Source: Pseudoalteromonas sp. P1-25
GTDB lineage: Bacteria; Pseudomonadota; Gammaproteobacteria; Enterobacterales; Alteromonadaceae
Assembly (NCBI RefSeq): GCF_001401805.1
Contig: NZ_LKDW01000020.1
Span: forward strand, 16,246 to 80,245
Length of the DNA stretch: 64,000 bases
Direction: 5' to 3'
This document shows, piece after piece, positions 27,939 through 38,019 of this stretch; positions within the stretch are counted from its first letter, which is position 1; each line of letters opens with the position of its first letter. The notes under the pieces were generated by a model. The model did not search any database. It saw nothing but the letters and a program-made list of their open reading frames with translations, and was not told where the DNA came from. The translations under genes and the position numbers were made by a program.

Positions 27939-29666
27939 ATGTTTAAAAAACGTATTTTAGCTATGTGCTTAGCAACCACCTCGCTACCAAGCCTTGCCGA
28001 CAGTAACAGCGATTTAAAAACCATTATTGATAACCATTGGCAAAACGCCAAAGCTGAAAAAATATTTTTTCGAACCGACCCAGACGGCTGGAAACCAAAT
28101 GGCACATTACCCGATTGGAGCGAGCAAGCCATTGCTAAGCGCCAAGCTTATAACAACAGCGTACTAAAAAGCTTAGCCAGTATTGACCCAAAAACACTCA
28201 ACAACGAGCAGCTAATGAACTACCGCTTATTTAAATATGAGCGAGAAACCGAGCAGCAAAGCTACCTTTATCAGGATAAGTATTTTCCGGTTAATTTTTT
28301 AAGTGGCTGGCATACCTACTTTGCAGAAGCGCCCGCTAATATGGCTTTTTTAACAGCTGATGATTACAACGCATTTTTAATCAGCCTTGCCGACTACCCG
28401 CGCTTTAATCAGCAAAATATTGATTTAATGAAAGAAGGAATAAAAACAGGCTTTACCCATTACTGTAAAACCTTTGAAAATTACAGCCAAAGCATTAGCG
28501 CGCACATAGTTAAAAACCCCGAAAACAGCGCCCTTTACGAGCCCTTTACTCGTATACCTAATACCTTTAGTACAGCGCAAAAATCAAACTTAAAACAAAA
28601 AGCACAAGCCGTAATTAAAGATAAAGTAATTCCTGCGTATCAGCATTTTTACGACTTTTTTAAGAATGACTATATGCCACATTGTAGAGCGCAGCCTGGT
28701 ATTGCAAGCGTTAAAGGCGGGCTTGATTACTACAAATACACGGTTAATTACTACACCACAACAAACGCCACACCAAAGCAAATTCATGAGCTTGGCTTAA
28801 AAGAAGTGGCGCGTATAAAAACGCAAATGCAAAATATTATTGATGAAGTAGGCTTTGATGGTACCTATAGTGAGTTTTTAGAATTTTTAGCAACCGATGA
28901 GCAATTTTACGCAAAAGACGCGCAAGACTTGCTAGAAAAAACCGCGTTCATCACGCAAAAAATGTATGGTAAATTGCCCACTTACTTTGGCCACTTACCG
29001 CGTAACACCTTTACTATTAAAGGCTCAGCAAGTCGTGGCGCGTTTTATATGCCACCGGCCGACAACCGCTCGCCAGGTACTTACTTTTTAGCCTCAACAC
29101 CTAAACTTCAGCCTTTATATAATTTAGAAGCACTCAGCCTGCACGAAGCCATACCAGGGCATCACTTACAAAATGCCATTGCTATGGAGTTAAATGTACC
29201 CGAATTTAGACGCACACTTAGCCACTCTGCTTTTGGCGAAGGTTGGGCCCTGTATACAGAACGCTTAGGTAAAGAAGCTGGCTTTTATCAAAGCCCATAC
29301 AGCGATTTTGGCCGTTTAGGTTACGAAATGTGGCGTGCTGTGCGTTTAGTGGTTGATACCGGTATTCATGCCTTTGGCTGGAGCCGTCAAAAAGCAATTG
29401 ATTACCTAGCAAGCCACACCGCTTTACCACAAAGCGCCGTGGAAGATCAGATAGATCGTTATATATCATGGCCAGGCCAAGCGCTCTCTTACAAAATGGG
29501 CGAAATTAAAATACGCGGATTACGTGCAAAAGCCGAAAAAGAACTCGGCACACAATTTGATATTCGCAGCTTTCACGACACTGTAATAGGCCAAGGTTCG
29601 CTCCCTATGGCAGTACTTGAAGACGTTATAAACGATTGGATAGCAGAGCAAAAAGCAGCTATTTAA
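27939..29666 (+). CDS. DUF885 family zinc metallopeptidase-like, secreted
   Basis: About 575 residues. Signal peptide MFKKRILAMCLATTSLPSLA, then the DUF885 fold with a zinc-site motif HEAIPGHH (about residue 405) and a downstream FGEGWALYTERLG segment, the thermolysin-like arrangement of this family. It is probably a periplasmic peptidase of unknown substrate. An ATG 6 bases upstream is possible, but the second ATG has the better-placed GGA. It is followed by a strong terminator. Confidence 0.88.
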   Translation: MFKKRILAMCLATTSLPSLADSNSDLKTIIDNHWQNAKAEKIFFRTDPDGWKPNGTLPDWSEQAIAKRQAYNNSVLKSLASIDPKTLNNEQLMNYRLFKYERETEQQSYLYQDKYFPVNFLSGWHTYFAEAPANMAFLTADDYNAFLISLADYPRFNQQNIDLMKEGIKTGFTHYCKTFENYSQSISAHIVKNPENSALYEPFTRIPNTFSTAQKSNLKQKAQAVIKDKVIPAYQHFYDFFKNDYMPHCRAQPGIASVKGGLDYYKYTVNYYTTTNATPKQIHELGLKEVARIKTQMQNIIDEVGFDGTYSEFLEFLATDEQFYAKDAQDLLEKTAFITQKMYGKLPTYFGHLPRNTFTIKGSASRGAFYMPPADNRSPGTYFLASTPKLQPLYNLEALSLHEAIPGHHLQNAIAMELNVPEFRRTLSHSAFGEGWALYTERLGKEAGFYQSPYSDFGRLGYEMWRAVRLVVDTGIHAFGWSRQKAIDYLASHTALPQSAVEDQIDRYISWPGQALSYKMGEIKIRGLRAKAEKELGTQFDIRSFHDTVIGQGSLPMAVLEDVINDWIAEQKAAI

Positions 29667-29670
29667 CATC

Positions 29671-29703
29671 AAAGGAGGCGGTATTATTTGCCGCCTCTTT
29701 TTT
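29671..29703 (+). terminator. rho-independent terminator after the DUF885 gene
   Basis: GAGGCGG/CCGCCTC stem extended by A-T pairs, about a 9-base loop and a T run. Confidence 0.85.
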
Positions 29704-29785
29704 AAACCCTTTTAAACGCCTCAAAACTAATCCCTACCCGCTTATGCTTCGTAAACTTAATGATTACAAAAACAAGAGCATAAGT

Positions 29786-31093
29786 ATGAGCAAACGCATT
29801 TTATATTGGCTACAAAACGATTTACGCCTAACCGACAACCCAATTTTTAGTGACCTTATGTTTCAGCAATGCGCGCTTGATATTGTATTTGTTATTAACC
29901 CGCACTGGTTTAAAAATAATAACTACCAACAAAAACCTTACGGCATACACAAACAGCAGTTTTTAATGCAAAGCTTGTACGAACTACAACAAGCACTTAT
30001 TGAGCGTGGGCAAACCCTGCATGTGCTTGAGGGCGAACCCGTATCGCTTTTAAAAGCGCGTATAAATGAGCAAAATATTGATGAAGTTGTATACAGCGAA
30101 CAATTTGGCGTGTACGAGCAACGCCAAATAAACTTACTCAAAGCACATTGCCCCAATACACAATTTACAGGGTCGCAGCAAGACACGCTCTTTGAGCAAA
30201 GTGTTCTCCCCTTTGATTTAAGCGAATTACCTAAACATTTTACCCCGTTTCGTAAAAAGGTAGAGGCAGCTAATAGCCCTATTACACCAACAACTTTGCC
30301 AAACGGTTTGCTCCCTAAGCCAATAACTTTATGCGCAAAAAAACCTATAGAACGTATAACAAATAAAGGCGAAATGCATGGCGGGCTTAACAGTGCGCAA
30401 GCACATTTAAAGCAGTATTTTTCAGGCGCAATGCCAAGCACTTATAAAATGACTCGCAACGAGCTGGATGGCTTTAACAACACCACCAAATTTAGTACTT
30501 GGCTTGCCTTTGGCTGTATAAGTGCAAAACAAGTATATAAAGCCGTGGAGGATTATGAGCAAAGCAACACGGCAAACGAGTCTACTTACTGGATTAAATT
30601 TGAATTGCTATGGCGAGAGTATTTTAAATGGCACGCACTTAAAGCAGGTAGTAGCCTGTTTAGCTTTAAAGGCCAAAAACAAACTAAGCCGCTTACTACT
30701 TTTACACCTACACGTTTTGCAGCTTGGTGTAATGGCACAACACCTTACCCGCTTGTAAATGCCATTATGAAAGAGCTAAACACTACGGGTTATATTTCAA
30801 ACCGTGCAAGGCAAATTGCAGCAAGCTGTTTAGTAAACGAGCTTGGTCTTGATTGGCGATACGGCGCAGCCTATTTTGAGCAGCAATTAATTGATTACGA
30901 TGTAGCAGCAAATTGGGGCAACTGGCAGTACATAGCCGGTGTGGGGGTTGATCCGCGTGGTGGCCGCCACTTTAATATACAAAAGCAAACCGCGCAGTTT
31001 GACCCTGAAGGTATTTATACCAATAAATGGTACGGGCACAGTAATAAAACACAGCAGCTCGATCACTTAAACGAGGTAGATTGGCCTATTTAA
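29786..31093 (+). CDS. DASH-type cryptochrome/photolyase
   Basis: 435 residues from the ATG at 29786 (MSKRILYWLQNDLRLTDNP). An N-terminal photolyase alpha/beta domain precedes the FAD-binding helical domain (KMTRNELDGFNNTTKFSTWL, then RARQIAASCLVNELGLDWR). The end, GVDPRGGRHFNIQKQT and IYTNKWY, is typical of the CryDASH subfamily. CryDASH proteins repair cyclobutane dimers in single-stranded DNA or act as blue-light receptors. The frame is open further upstream, but that part overlaps the DUF885 gene and terminator and is not conserved. Confidence 0.9.
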   Translation: MSKRILYWLQNDLRLTDNPIFSDLMFQQCALDIVFVINPHWFKNNNYQQKPYGIHKQQFLMQSLYELQQALIERGQTLHVLEGEPVSLLKARINEQNIDEVVYSEQFGVYEQRQINLLKAHCPNTQFTGSQQDTLFEQSVLPFDLSELPKHFTPFRKKVEAANSPITPTTLPNGLLPKPITLCAKKPIERITNKGEMHGGLNSAQAHLKQYFSGAMPSTYKMTRNELDGFNNTTKFSTWLAFGCISAKQVYKAVEDYEQSNTANESTYWIKFELLWREYFKWHALKAGSSLFSFKGQKQTKPLTTFTPTRFAAWCNGTTPYPLVNAIMKELNTTGYISNRARQIAASCLVNELGLDWRYGAAYFEQQLIDYDVAANWGNWQYIAGVGVDPRGGRHFNIQKQTAQFDPEGIYTNKWYGHSNKTQQLDHLNEVDWPI

Positions 31094-31134
31094 GCCAATC
31101 TAGTTAACCTGAATTCAGGTTATTCATCCCAAAT

Positions 31135-32211
31135 TTAAAATAGCTCAGCAATGCCTACATTAATGGCAAAGCCACCCAAAGTTAAAAACAAAAATAAACA
31201 ACCTGCTAATAACAGTGGCTTTATACCTGCTTGGCGAATAGCGCCAACATGTGTGCGCAAACCTAAAGCCACCATCGCGATGGTAAGTAATATATTATCA
31301 AACCATACAATGGCGTTTGAAGCCCCCTGAGGTATAACCGATAACGAATGCACGCCACTCGCCACTATAAATAACACCGCAAACCAAGGAATCGTAATTC
31401 CCGATTTATGCTCGCTGCCATGTGCGTGTATGTTTGCATGCTTTTTAGTTTGCCAAAAAGATAAGCCTACTAAAAATGGCGCAAGCATCATCACGCGTAG
31501 CATTTTTTCTATCACGGCGGTGTCGGCTGCATTAGCGCTTACCGCGGTACCTGCTGCAACTACTTGCGCAACTTCGTGAATGGTTGAACCAACAAAAACG
31601 CCGTATGCGTGCTCGCTCAACCCCATATAATCAAACATAATTGGGTAGGCAAACATACTTAGCGTGCCAAACACCACCACCGTTGCCACCGCTACTGATA
31701 CTTTATGCGCTTGTGCTTTTATAACGGGTTCTGTTGCCATTACCGCTGCGGCGCCACAAATAGAGCTACCTGCACCTATTAATATGGTTGTTTGCTCATC
31801 AAGCTTAAAAACCCGCTTACCTAGCTGTACTGCTAATATAAACGTACCAACAAGCATAATAACGTCGGTTAGTAAGCCATGCCAGCCCACGCCCGCTACT
31901 TGCGCAAAGGTAATTCTAAACCCAAATAAAATAACGCCTGCTTTAAGTAATATACTTTTAGCGTAATCAACACCTACATCGGTACGCGTAGCAATGCGCG
32001 AAAACACACTGTTGCCCACAATAATGCCAAGCACAATACCAATTGTTAAGGAGCTAAATTGCGCAGTTTGCATTATTTGTAACTTACTTAATGCAACAGA
32101 TGCCCCCGCTAATACAACCACCAGCAGCATACCTAACCACCAGCGCGTATCACTGTACTGCTTAGTATTAATACCCAAAGGCTGAAACCCATTTTTAATA
32201 GCGCTAAGCAT
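31135..32211 (-). CDS. yeiH: YeiH family membrane protein (UPF0324)
   Basis: 358 residues with about ten transmembrane segments and the family hallmark GAGSSICGAAAVMA, followed by VGSTIHEVAQVVAAG. YeiH proteins are putative exporters, proposed for sulfate or sulfite. The gene is divergent from a LysR-type regulator 137 bases away, the same yeiH/yeiE arrangement as in enterobacteria, where YeiE responds to sulfite. Confidence 0.9.
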   Translation of the reverse strand: MLSAIKNGFQPLGINTKQYSDTRWWLGMLLVVVLAGASVALSKLQIMQTAQFSSLTIGIVLGIIVGNSVFSRIATRTDVGVDYAKSILLKAGVILFGFRITFAQVAGVGWHGLLTDVIMLVGTFILAVQLGKRVFKLDEQTTILIGAGSSICGAAAVMATEPVIKAQAHKVSVAVATVVVFGTLSMFAYPIMFDYMGLSEHAYGVFVGSTIHEVAQVVAAGTAVSANAADTAVIEKMLRVMMLAPFLVGLSFWQTKKHANIHAHGSEHKSGITIPWFAVLFIVASGVHSLSVIPQGASNAIVWFDNILLTIAMVALGLRTHVGAIRQAGIKPLLLAGCLFLFLTLGGFAINVGIAELF

Positions 32212-32300
32212 ACTATTCCCTCACTTAAACCATGTTGATGTGTTGACTTAATTGTAAGAAAGCTCAAAATATAACTCCAATATATTAAAATCATGATTTG

Positions 32301-32350
32301 ATAACTTAAAGTTATACAATTAAGAGTTATGCAATTTAAGGTTATACAAT
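32301..32350. promoter_or_regulatory. LysR-type operator: palindrome plus three 15-bp tandem repeats
   Basis: ATAACTTAAAGTTAT (32301-32315) is a perfect palindrome containing a T-N11-A LysR box. It merges into three tandem 15-bp units (32306, 32321 and 32336), each ending GTTATRCAAT. The third reaches into the regulator's ATG and also carries its AAGG ribosome site. Confidence 0.6.
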
Positions 32351-33227
32351 GAACTTACATGCACTTCGGGTGTTTTATACAGTGGCTAAATTGGGTAGTT
32401 TTTCAGGCGCAGCCGAAGCGCTTTTTATAAGCCAGCCTGCTATATCAAAGGCTTTAAAAGAGCTAGAGCATCAGTTAAATATTCAACTTATTGAACGTGC
32501 ATCTAAAGGTAAAAAACTCACCTTAAGCGAAGGCGGCCAAGCCCTATACGATCACGCACGTAGTATTTTTGCTATCGAAAAAGCCGCCGTTGACGATATA
32601 AAATCGCGCACGGGGCTCAAGCGCGGTACGCTCGTTATTGGCACCAGCACCACTATTGCCAGTTATTGGCTACCGCCTTATTTAGCTAAATTTTGCGCCC
32701 AATACCCACATATAAAAGTAGAAGTGCAAGTGGCTAATACCGCGCAAATTGAGCATGCGTTGCTAGAGTGCACTATCGATTTAGCATTGGTTGAAGGCAC
32801 ACCTACCGAGCCACATATAATAAGTAAGCACTGGCAAAACGATTTAATGAGTGTCGTTATACCGAGTAACTTTAAGCCCACTAAAAACTTAAAAGCATGG
32901 TTAAACAATCAATTTTGGCTACTGCGCGAGCCTGGCTCTGGCACGTTAGAAATGTCGGTAAAGTTATTAGCAGAGCACGGCATACAAGCAGAGCAAAGTA
33001 TGCAATTAGGCAGCAACGAAGCCATAGCAAGGGCCGTCGCTCAAGGTATGGGAGTCGCTTTATTGCCAAATGTAGTCACTGAAGATTTAGTACAGCTAGG
33101 TAAATTAACACGCCTGAGCCAAAAAAATAACGAGCAACTCTCTCGACCACTTTATCAACTGCATTATAAAGACAGACCGTCTTCACACGCTGCGCAAGCG
33201 TTCGAAAAAAGCCTGTTTAGTGGGTAG
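32349..33227 (+). CDS. LysR-family regulator of yeiH (YeiE-like)
   Basis: 292 residues. N-terminal winged helix-turn-helix (MNLHALRVFYTVAKLGSFSG, then QPAISKALKELEHQL) and a C-terminal periplasmic-binding-like effector domain. The divergent position relative to yeiH and the overall pattern fit YeiE/CbbR-type regulators. The repeated GTTATACAAT units over its own start suggest autoregulation. Confidence 0.88.
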   Translation: MNLHALRVFYTVAKLGSFSGAAEALFISQPAISKALKELEHQLNIQLIERASKGKKLTLSEGGQALYDHARSIFAIEKAAVDDIKSRTGLKRGTLVIGTSTTIASYWLPPYLAKFCAQYPHIKVEVQVANTAQIEHALLECTIDLALVEGTPTEPHIISKHWQNDLMSVVIPSNFKPTKNLKAWLNNQFWLLREPGSGTLEMSVKLLAEHGIQAEQSMQLGSNEAIARAVAQGMGVALLPNVVTEDLVQLGKLTRLSQKNNEQLSRPLYQLHYKDRPSSHAAQAFEKSLFSG

Positions 33228-33307
33228 TGATTATGTGAGTGAAATTAGATCTGAGCTGTAAGGCAGGTAATAAAAAGGTTATGTAACATGAGTCGCTTGT
33301 AGTGGTG

Positions 33308-33694
33308 TTACCTTAATTTATTATATATAAGCCAGCTAGTTAAACCCATTGAAAGTACTAATAAATGAAGAACCAATGTTTCACGATTAAATTCACCAAA
33401 TAGACTAAGTAAAAAAACAGGAAGTATACTTAAGATTAAAACTACCGGTAATTTAAATAAATTTAACTTTTGGAGTAATAAGCTAATAGGTAATCCGTAA
33501 ATGAACATTAAAGGATAAAAATAAAATAAACTTCCCAACCCTATTGATACACCAAAACCAACTCCTGAAATTAATGAACTAACAGAAGTATAGTTTTCGA
33601 TACCCGCATAGAAATAACAAAAACCAAGGACTGGTAATGCAATTAAAGGACTAAGAATCGCAGCAATCAAATTTTTACGTAGATCTTTAGACAT
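33308..33694 (-). CDS. small four-helix membrane protein, unknown
   Basis: 128 residues, very hydrophobic, with about four predicted transmembrane helices and a basic N-terminus (MSKDLRKN). No family is recognised. It is more AT-rich than its neighbours and stands alone between the LysR gene and the thioredoxin-like gene, so it may be a recent acquisition or a lineage-specific gene. Confidence 0.55.
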   Translation of the reverse strand: MSKDLRKNLIAAILSPLIALPVLGFCYFYAGIENYTSVSSLISGVGFGVSIGLGSLFYFYPLMFIYGLPISLLLQKLNLFKLPVVLILSILPVFLLSLFGEFNRETLVLHLLVLSMGLTSWLIYNKLR

Positions 33695-33880
33695 ATTAAG
33701 AAATGCTACAACGAGCTTGTAGATTAATTCGTTTTTTATTTGTTTTAATTGATATGCAAACCATAGCTGAATTCCTATTTTTGCTCAGCCAAAGGAGTTA
33801 AACCTCGACTTCACACATTAAAATACTCATGAGCTAGTCATAACAGCTAACCGGTAAGCTCTCATATTCCTAAGCTCTAC

Positions 33881-34339
33881 TCACAAACCCTGTGTTAAAT
33901 CTTGTGCTAACGTACCCGTTGGCTTTTCAACTACGCGAACTAACTCTTTGCCATTTTGTTTAACAATAAACGTAGGTGTGTATTGCAAGTCGTGCGCCTG
34001 TGCTATTCCGGCGTCGTCTTGCTTGTTGTAACCCACGGCCACATATTTAACGCTTGCAAGTTTTACCTTAGATTCATCAAGTAACTTAATAAGCTTTGGC
34101 ACTTCGCGATGGCTGTCGTGGCACCAAGTGCCAAATAATACAACTAATGCCTTGCCTTCTAGCTTTTGCATTAGGGCTATATCTTGCTCGGTTGGCGTAA
34201 ATGCGTTGTACTGCTTATTAAACTTATCGTAATCGCTTAACAGGGTTTGAGTACTTATCTCGCCTGAAAATGGCGCAGTAGCGGCATTACTTACAAGCGG
34301 CATGCTTAACGCGCACAATAAAATTAATTGTTTAAACAT
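33881..34339 (-). CDS. thioredoxin-like periplasmic protein with a single active-site cysteine
   Basis: 152 residues from the ATG at 34339, which gives a clear signal peptide (MFKQLILLCALSMPLVSNAA). Another in-frame ATG at 34408 has a better ribosome site (AAGGTG) and would add 23 residues with an extra hydrophobic segment. The thioredoxin fold shows FGTWCHDSHREVP where a CxxC motif is expected, so the second cysteine is replaced by serine. The cis-proline region is YTPTF. It cannot act as an ordinary dithiol oxidoreductase. It may bind a thiol transiently or act in a monothiol mechanism. Confidence 0.8.
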   Translation of the reverse strand: MFKQLILLCALSMPLVSNAATAPFSGEISTQTLLSDYDKFNKQYNAFTPTEQDIALMQKLEGKALVVLFGTWCHDSHREVPKLIKLLDESKVKLASVKYVAVGYNKQDDAGIAQAHDLQYTPTFIVKQNGKELVRVVEKPTGTLAQDLTQGL

Positions 34340-34467
34340 AAGGTTAAAGTAACTTTTAAAGTGAGTAATTAAGCTCACTATACTGAAGATTACTAAAAGT
34401 TTACACATTGTTTGCACCTTCTATTTTTATAGTTTGCCCACTTTAATAAAATAATAAGCGTGCATAC

Positions 34468-37026
34468 ATGAATATAAAACCTTTTATATTTTATTCAGTT
34501 ATCGCCTCTACTACATTTTTATATGGCTGTGGCGGTACTGAGCAAACAACCGACAGCAGCACAGATCAAAGTACTGACTCATCATCAACAATCACGTCAA
34601 CTGGTTTAGTTATTAACGAAATTGTCGCAAGCCCAAGCGATACAACCTACGATTGGATTGAGCTATACGCCACTGAAGATATAGCCGACTTATCGGTATT
34701 TTCACTTGTTGATGATAACGCCGACAGAGAGCCTCAAGCTTTACCCGCAGTAGCGCTTTCGCAAGGTGAGTTTATTGTTATTCAAGCCATTGATGAAACC
34801 GATACACCGCCCGATAGCGGTTATTACGTTACCTTTAAACTAGGCAGCGACGATGCGGTTACGTTATACGAGGACGGCACTGCTATCTCTGTACTTGATT
34901 GGGAAGAAGGCGAAGCCGCTGAAGGCTTTAGTTATGGCTTATACACCGATGGCACCGGCACCGCGCAAACACTAACGCCAACACAGGGCGCAGCTAACCA
35001 AACAGCCGATACCTCTACACTTGTTACAACGCTAATTGCTGAAGATGCCCCACTTCGTATAAACGAAGTAGTAGCAAAAGACAGCAGCGGCGGCGAGGAC
35101 TGGATAGAGCTTTATGTAACAAGCAGTAGCGATGTTTATTTAGCAGACTACACACTAAGTGATGACAATAACGAACAATTTTCTCTACCCGATATTACGT
35201 TATCGCCCGGTGAGTTTTATCGTATTTACGCAAGCACCGATGATTTAGGCGATCTGCCAAGCGTTGCGTTTAAATTAGGCGCAAGCGATACCGTAAGCCT
35301 TTACAGTAACAATGTAATTATAGAGCAGTTATCGTGGAATAAAGGCCAAGCGCTAAGTGGTTACAGCTATGGCCGCTACCCAGATGGCAGCGATGCAACT
35401 GCGGTATTAACTCCAACAGAGCTCAGCTCAAACAGCCAAGCAACCCACGGGCCACTCGTTATTAACGAAGTGGTGGCAAGTGCCGCAGACGATGGCAATG
35501 ACTGGTTTGAGCTATACAATAACAGCGAAAATACAATTAACTTAGCCAACTACAAAGTTATTGATGAAAGCGACGACATAGACCCCGTAACCCTGCCCGA
35601 CATAGATTTATACGCAGGCCAATACATTACTATTTATGCCACCGATGAAGATCCAGGTACTTACTACGTACCCTTTAAACTAGGCAAAGAAGACGAGCTA
35701 AGCTTAATACTCAACGATGAAGTAATTGACTACATTGACTGGGATGAAAGTGATGTAGCCACAGGCTTTAGTTACGGCCTAAGTAGTAGTACAGGCTTTA
35801 CTCATGCGTTTTTAACACCTACCCCAAGTAGTGAAAATACAGTTGCAACTGCCTTTACACCCACAGCGGTAAATACGCTTTCTATTACAATTAGCGACGA
35901 AAACTGGCAAGACATTCTAGATAACCCACTAGATGAGGAGTACCACGAAACCGCTATTACCTTTAATGGGGTAACACTCGATAGCGTGGCTATTCGCACC
36001 AAAGGCGGCTCAAGCTTAAGCAGTGTTGCAAACTCTAGCAGCGACCGTTACAGCTTTAAGGTTGATATTAACGAATACGTGTCGGGGCAAACGTTTTTTG
36101 GGCTAAAAAAATTCACACTACAAAACTCGTTCAACGACCCGTCGTATATGCGTGAAGTAATCGCCTACGAGCTAATGGATGAAATGGGCGTACCAACGCC
36201 TGAGCATGCCTACGTTAACTTTTATGTAAACGGCGAACTATTTGGTTTGTACTTAATGGTAGAAGCCGTAGATGGCGAATTTGTAGAAAAACACTTTGCC
36301 AACAGTAATGGCGATTTATACAAGCCAGATGGCACAGGCAGCGATTTACTATGGCTAGGTGACGACATACAAAATTACACCGATATAAACCTGCAAACCA
36401 ACGAAGAGAGCACCGATAACGGCGCCTTTATTAACTTTGTAGAATCGCTCGATAAAGGCGAAACCAGTACCATAGATATAGATACACTGCTGCGTTATAT
36501 GTCGGTAAGTACTTCACTGTCTAATTTAGATAGCTACCACGGGCCGCTTGCACATAACTACTATATTTATGATGACGATGGCGTATTTAGCATTTTGCCA
36601 TGGGATTTTAACGAGTCATTCGGCACATTTAACATGAACTGTAATGGCGTAGATGTAAGAGAGCTTTACATTGATGAGCCTGTAAGCGGCGCATTAAGCG
36701 AGCGCCCATTAATTGCTAATGTATTTGCCGAGCAAAACAACCTTGATACATACCACAGTTATTTAACGCAGCTTATTAATGGCTCACTTTCAAGCGACAC
36801 ATTTAACGCACGCGTCAATGAAATAGCCGATTTAATTCGTGAGCACGTACAAAACGACCCAACTAGCTTTTATGGCTCAACTTACTTTGAGCAAAACCTA
36901 ACCTCTACCACGGGGCAGTTTTACGGCTTAACCTCGTTTATGCAGTACCGCGTAGCAAATATGGCCGCGCAGCTTGATGGCACATTGCCCTCAGCGGGTG
37001 ATGGCAGCGGATTTTGCTCAAGATAA
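34468..37026 (+). CDS. lipoprotein with three lamin-tail domains and a CotH kinase domain
   Basis: 852 residues. Lipobox YGCGG (Cys21), a Ser/Thr/Asp-rich linker, three lamin-tail-like beta domains (about 45-165, 195-315 and 325-445, each beginning VINEIVAS- or INEVVA-like and ending FSYGL/YSYGR), then a CotH kinase domain (about 465-835). The kinase part keeps RTKGGSS, YSFKVDINE, SYMREVIAYELM, LAHNYYIY and LPWDFNESFG. The last contains the metal-binding aspartate seen in CotH kinases. It is therefore probably a surface or periplasmic protein kinase. It heads an operon with a VTC-domain gene 77 bases downstream, which supports a joint phosphate or polyphosphate function. Confidence 0.88.
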   Translation: MNIKPFIFYSVIASTTFLYGCGGTEQTTDSSTDQSTDSSSTITSTGLVINEIVASPSDTTYDWIELYATEDIADLSVFSLVDDNADREPQALPAVALSQGEFIVIQAIDETDTPPDSGYYVTFKLGSDDAVTLYEDGTAISVLDWEEGEAAEGFSYGLYTDGTGTAQTLTPTQGAANQTADTSTLVTTLIAEDAPLRINEVVAKDSSGGEDWIELYVTSSSDVYLADYTLSDDNNEQFSLPDITLSPGEFYRIYASTDDLGDLPSVAFKLGASDTVSLYSNNVIIEQLSWNKGQALSGYSYGRYPDGSDATAVLTPTELSSNSQATHGPLVINEVVASAADDGNDWFELYNNSENTINLANYKVIDESDDIDPVTLPDIDLYAGQYITIYATDEDPGTYYVPFKLGKEDELSLILNDEVIDYIDWDESDVATGFSYGLSSSTGFTHAFLTPTPSSENTVATAFTPTAVNTLSITISDENWQDILDNPLDEEYHETAITFNGVTLDSVAIRTKGGSSLSSVANSSSDRYSFKVDINEYVSGQTFFGLKKFTLQNSFNDPSYMREVIAYELMDEMGVPTPEHAYVNFYVNGELFGLYLMVEAVDGEFVEKHFANSNGDLYKPDGTGSDLLWLGDDIQNYTDINLQTNEESTDNGAFINFVESLDKGETSTIDIDTLLRYMSVSTSLSNLDSYHGPLAHNYYIYDDDGVFSILPWDFNESFGTFNMNCNGVDVRELYIDEPVSGALSERPLIANVFAEQNNLDTYHSYLTQLINGSLSSDTFNARVNEIADLIREHVQNDPTSFYGSTYFEQNLTSTTGQFYGLTSFMQYRVANMAAQLDGTLPSAGDGSGFCSR

Positions 37027-37103
37027 ACAGCCCATCCTTTGTGCGGTGCCAGTACGCTGGCACTGCACTTTACTACTTTGCAATTTAATAATCTGAGAAA
37101 ATT

Positions 37104-38018
37104 ATGACAATTCAAGCACGTTTTAAGGATGAAATTTTTGAAAAGGACGCTTCAATATCACCAGTAGCAATTACTGCTATAAACACTAAAAATAAACAGG
37201 CACAACCTGAAAAGCCAAATGCCCGTACCCCATTAACAAGCTTAATTAACGAGTTACTTATTCCGTTTGAAGGTTACGGATTAAACGATCTTAACAACGC
37301 TAATTTAATGAACCGTGTAGACAGCAAGTTTATGCTACCACTATCGCTTTTACCTGAGCTGCTTACTCATATACAAGGGCAGTACCGTGTACTTGATATA
37401 CAAGGAAAACGTTTATTTTCTTATTATAATCAGTACTTTGATACGCCCGAACTCGATTTATATAAAGCCCACCATAACGGTAAGCTTAATCGCTACAAAG
37501 TACGCCAAAGGCGCTATGTTGATACCGCTACCGAATACCTAGAAGTAAAACTAAAAAACAACCAAAGCCGCACAGTTAAAACACGTATAAAGCTCGAAAA
37601 AAATAACCAGCACGCTAACAACACGGCGTTTATTAAAGAGCAAATGCAAAACCACTTTGCACATTTAAACGTAACACAGCAAAGCGGCTATAACCGCATA
37701 GCCCTAGCTAACGAAGAAAAAGCCGAGCGCTTAACGCTTGATTTTAACCTGTGGTACAACACCCCAAAAGGCGATAACAAAATAACCTTACCGGGCTTTT
37801 TTATTGCCGAGCTTAAGCAAAGTAAAAAAACAAAACACTCCCCATTTTATAAGCTGATGAGCAAGCACCACATATTCCCAGCCTCGTTTAGTAAATACTG
37901 CATTGGCTGTGCTTTGCTCTACCCCGAGCGCTTAAAAGTAAACCGCTTTAAACCTGTTTTAGCCCGTTTAAAACACCTTAACCGCACTAACCCACTTTTA
38001 CCTTTAGAGAATAATTAA
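37104..38018 (+). CDS. VTC-domain (polyphosphate polymerase family) protein
   Basis: 304 residues. Residues about 50-290 form a VTC domain, the tunnel fold of yeast vacuolar polyphosphate polymerase. Visible features are NRVDSKFMLP, YFDTPELDLYKAHHNGKLNRYKVRQRRY, EYLEVKLKNNQSRTVKTRI, FIAELKQSK and FSKYCIGCALLYPE, which supply the basic lining and acidic metal ligands. The first 50 residues are variable and there is no signal peptide, so it is probably cytoplasmic. It ends one base before the DUF4956 gene, the usual partner of bacterial VTC proteins. Confidence 0.88.
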   Translation: MTIQARFKDEIFEKDASISPVAITAINTKNKQAQPEKPNARTPLTSLINELLIPFEGYGLNDLNNANLMNRVDSKFMLPLSLLPELLTHIQGQYRVLDIQGKRLFSYYNQYFDTPELDLYKAHHNGKLNRYKVRQRRYVDTATEYLEVKLKNNQSRTVKTRIKLEKNNQHANNTAFIKEQMQNHFAHLNVTQQSGYNRIALANEEKAERLTLDFNLWYNTPKGDNKITLPGFFIAELKQSKKTKHSPFYKLMSKHHIFPASFSKYCIGCALLYPERLKVNRFKPVLARLKHLNRTNPLLPLENN

Positions 38019-38019
38019 A

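Noticed and set aside
29636..29785. 50-residue N-terminal extension of the cryptochrome from a TTG
   Set aside because: Overlaps the end of the DUF885 gene and its terminator; the conserved protein begins at the ATG at 29786.
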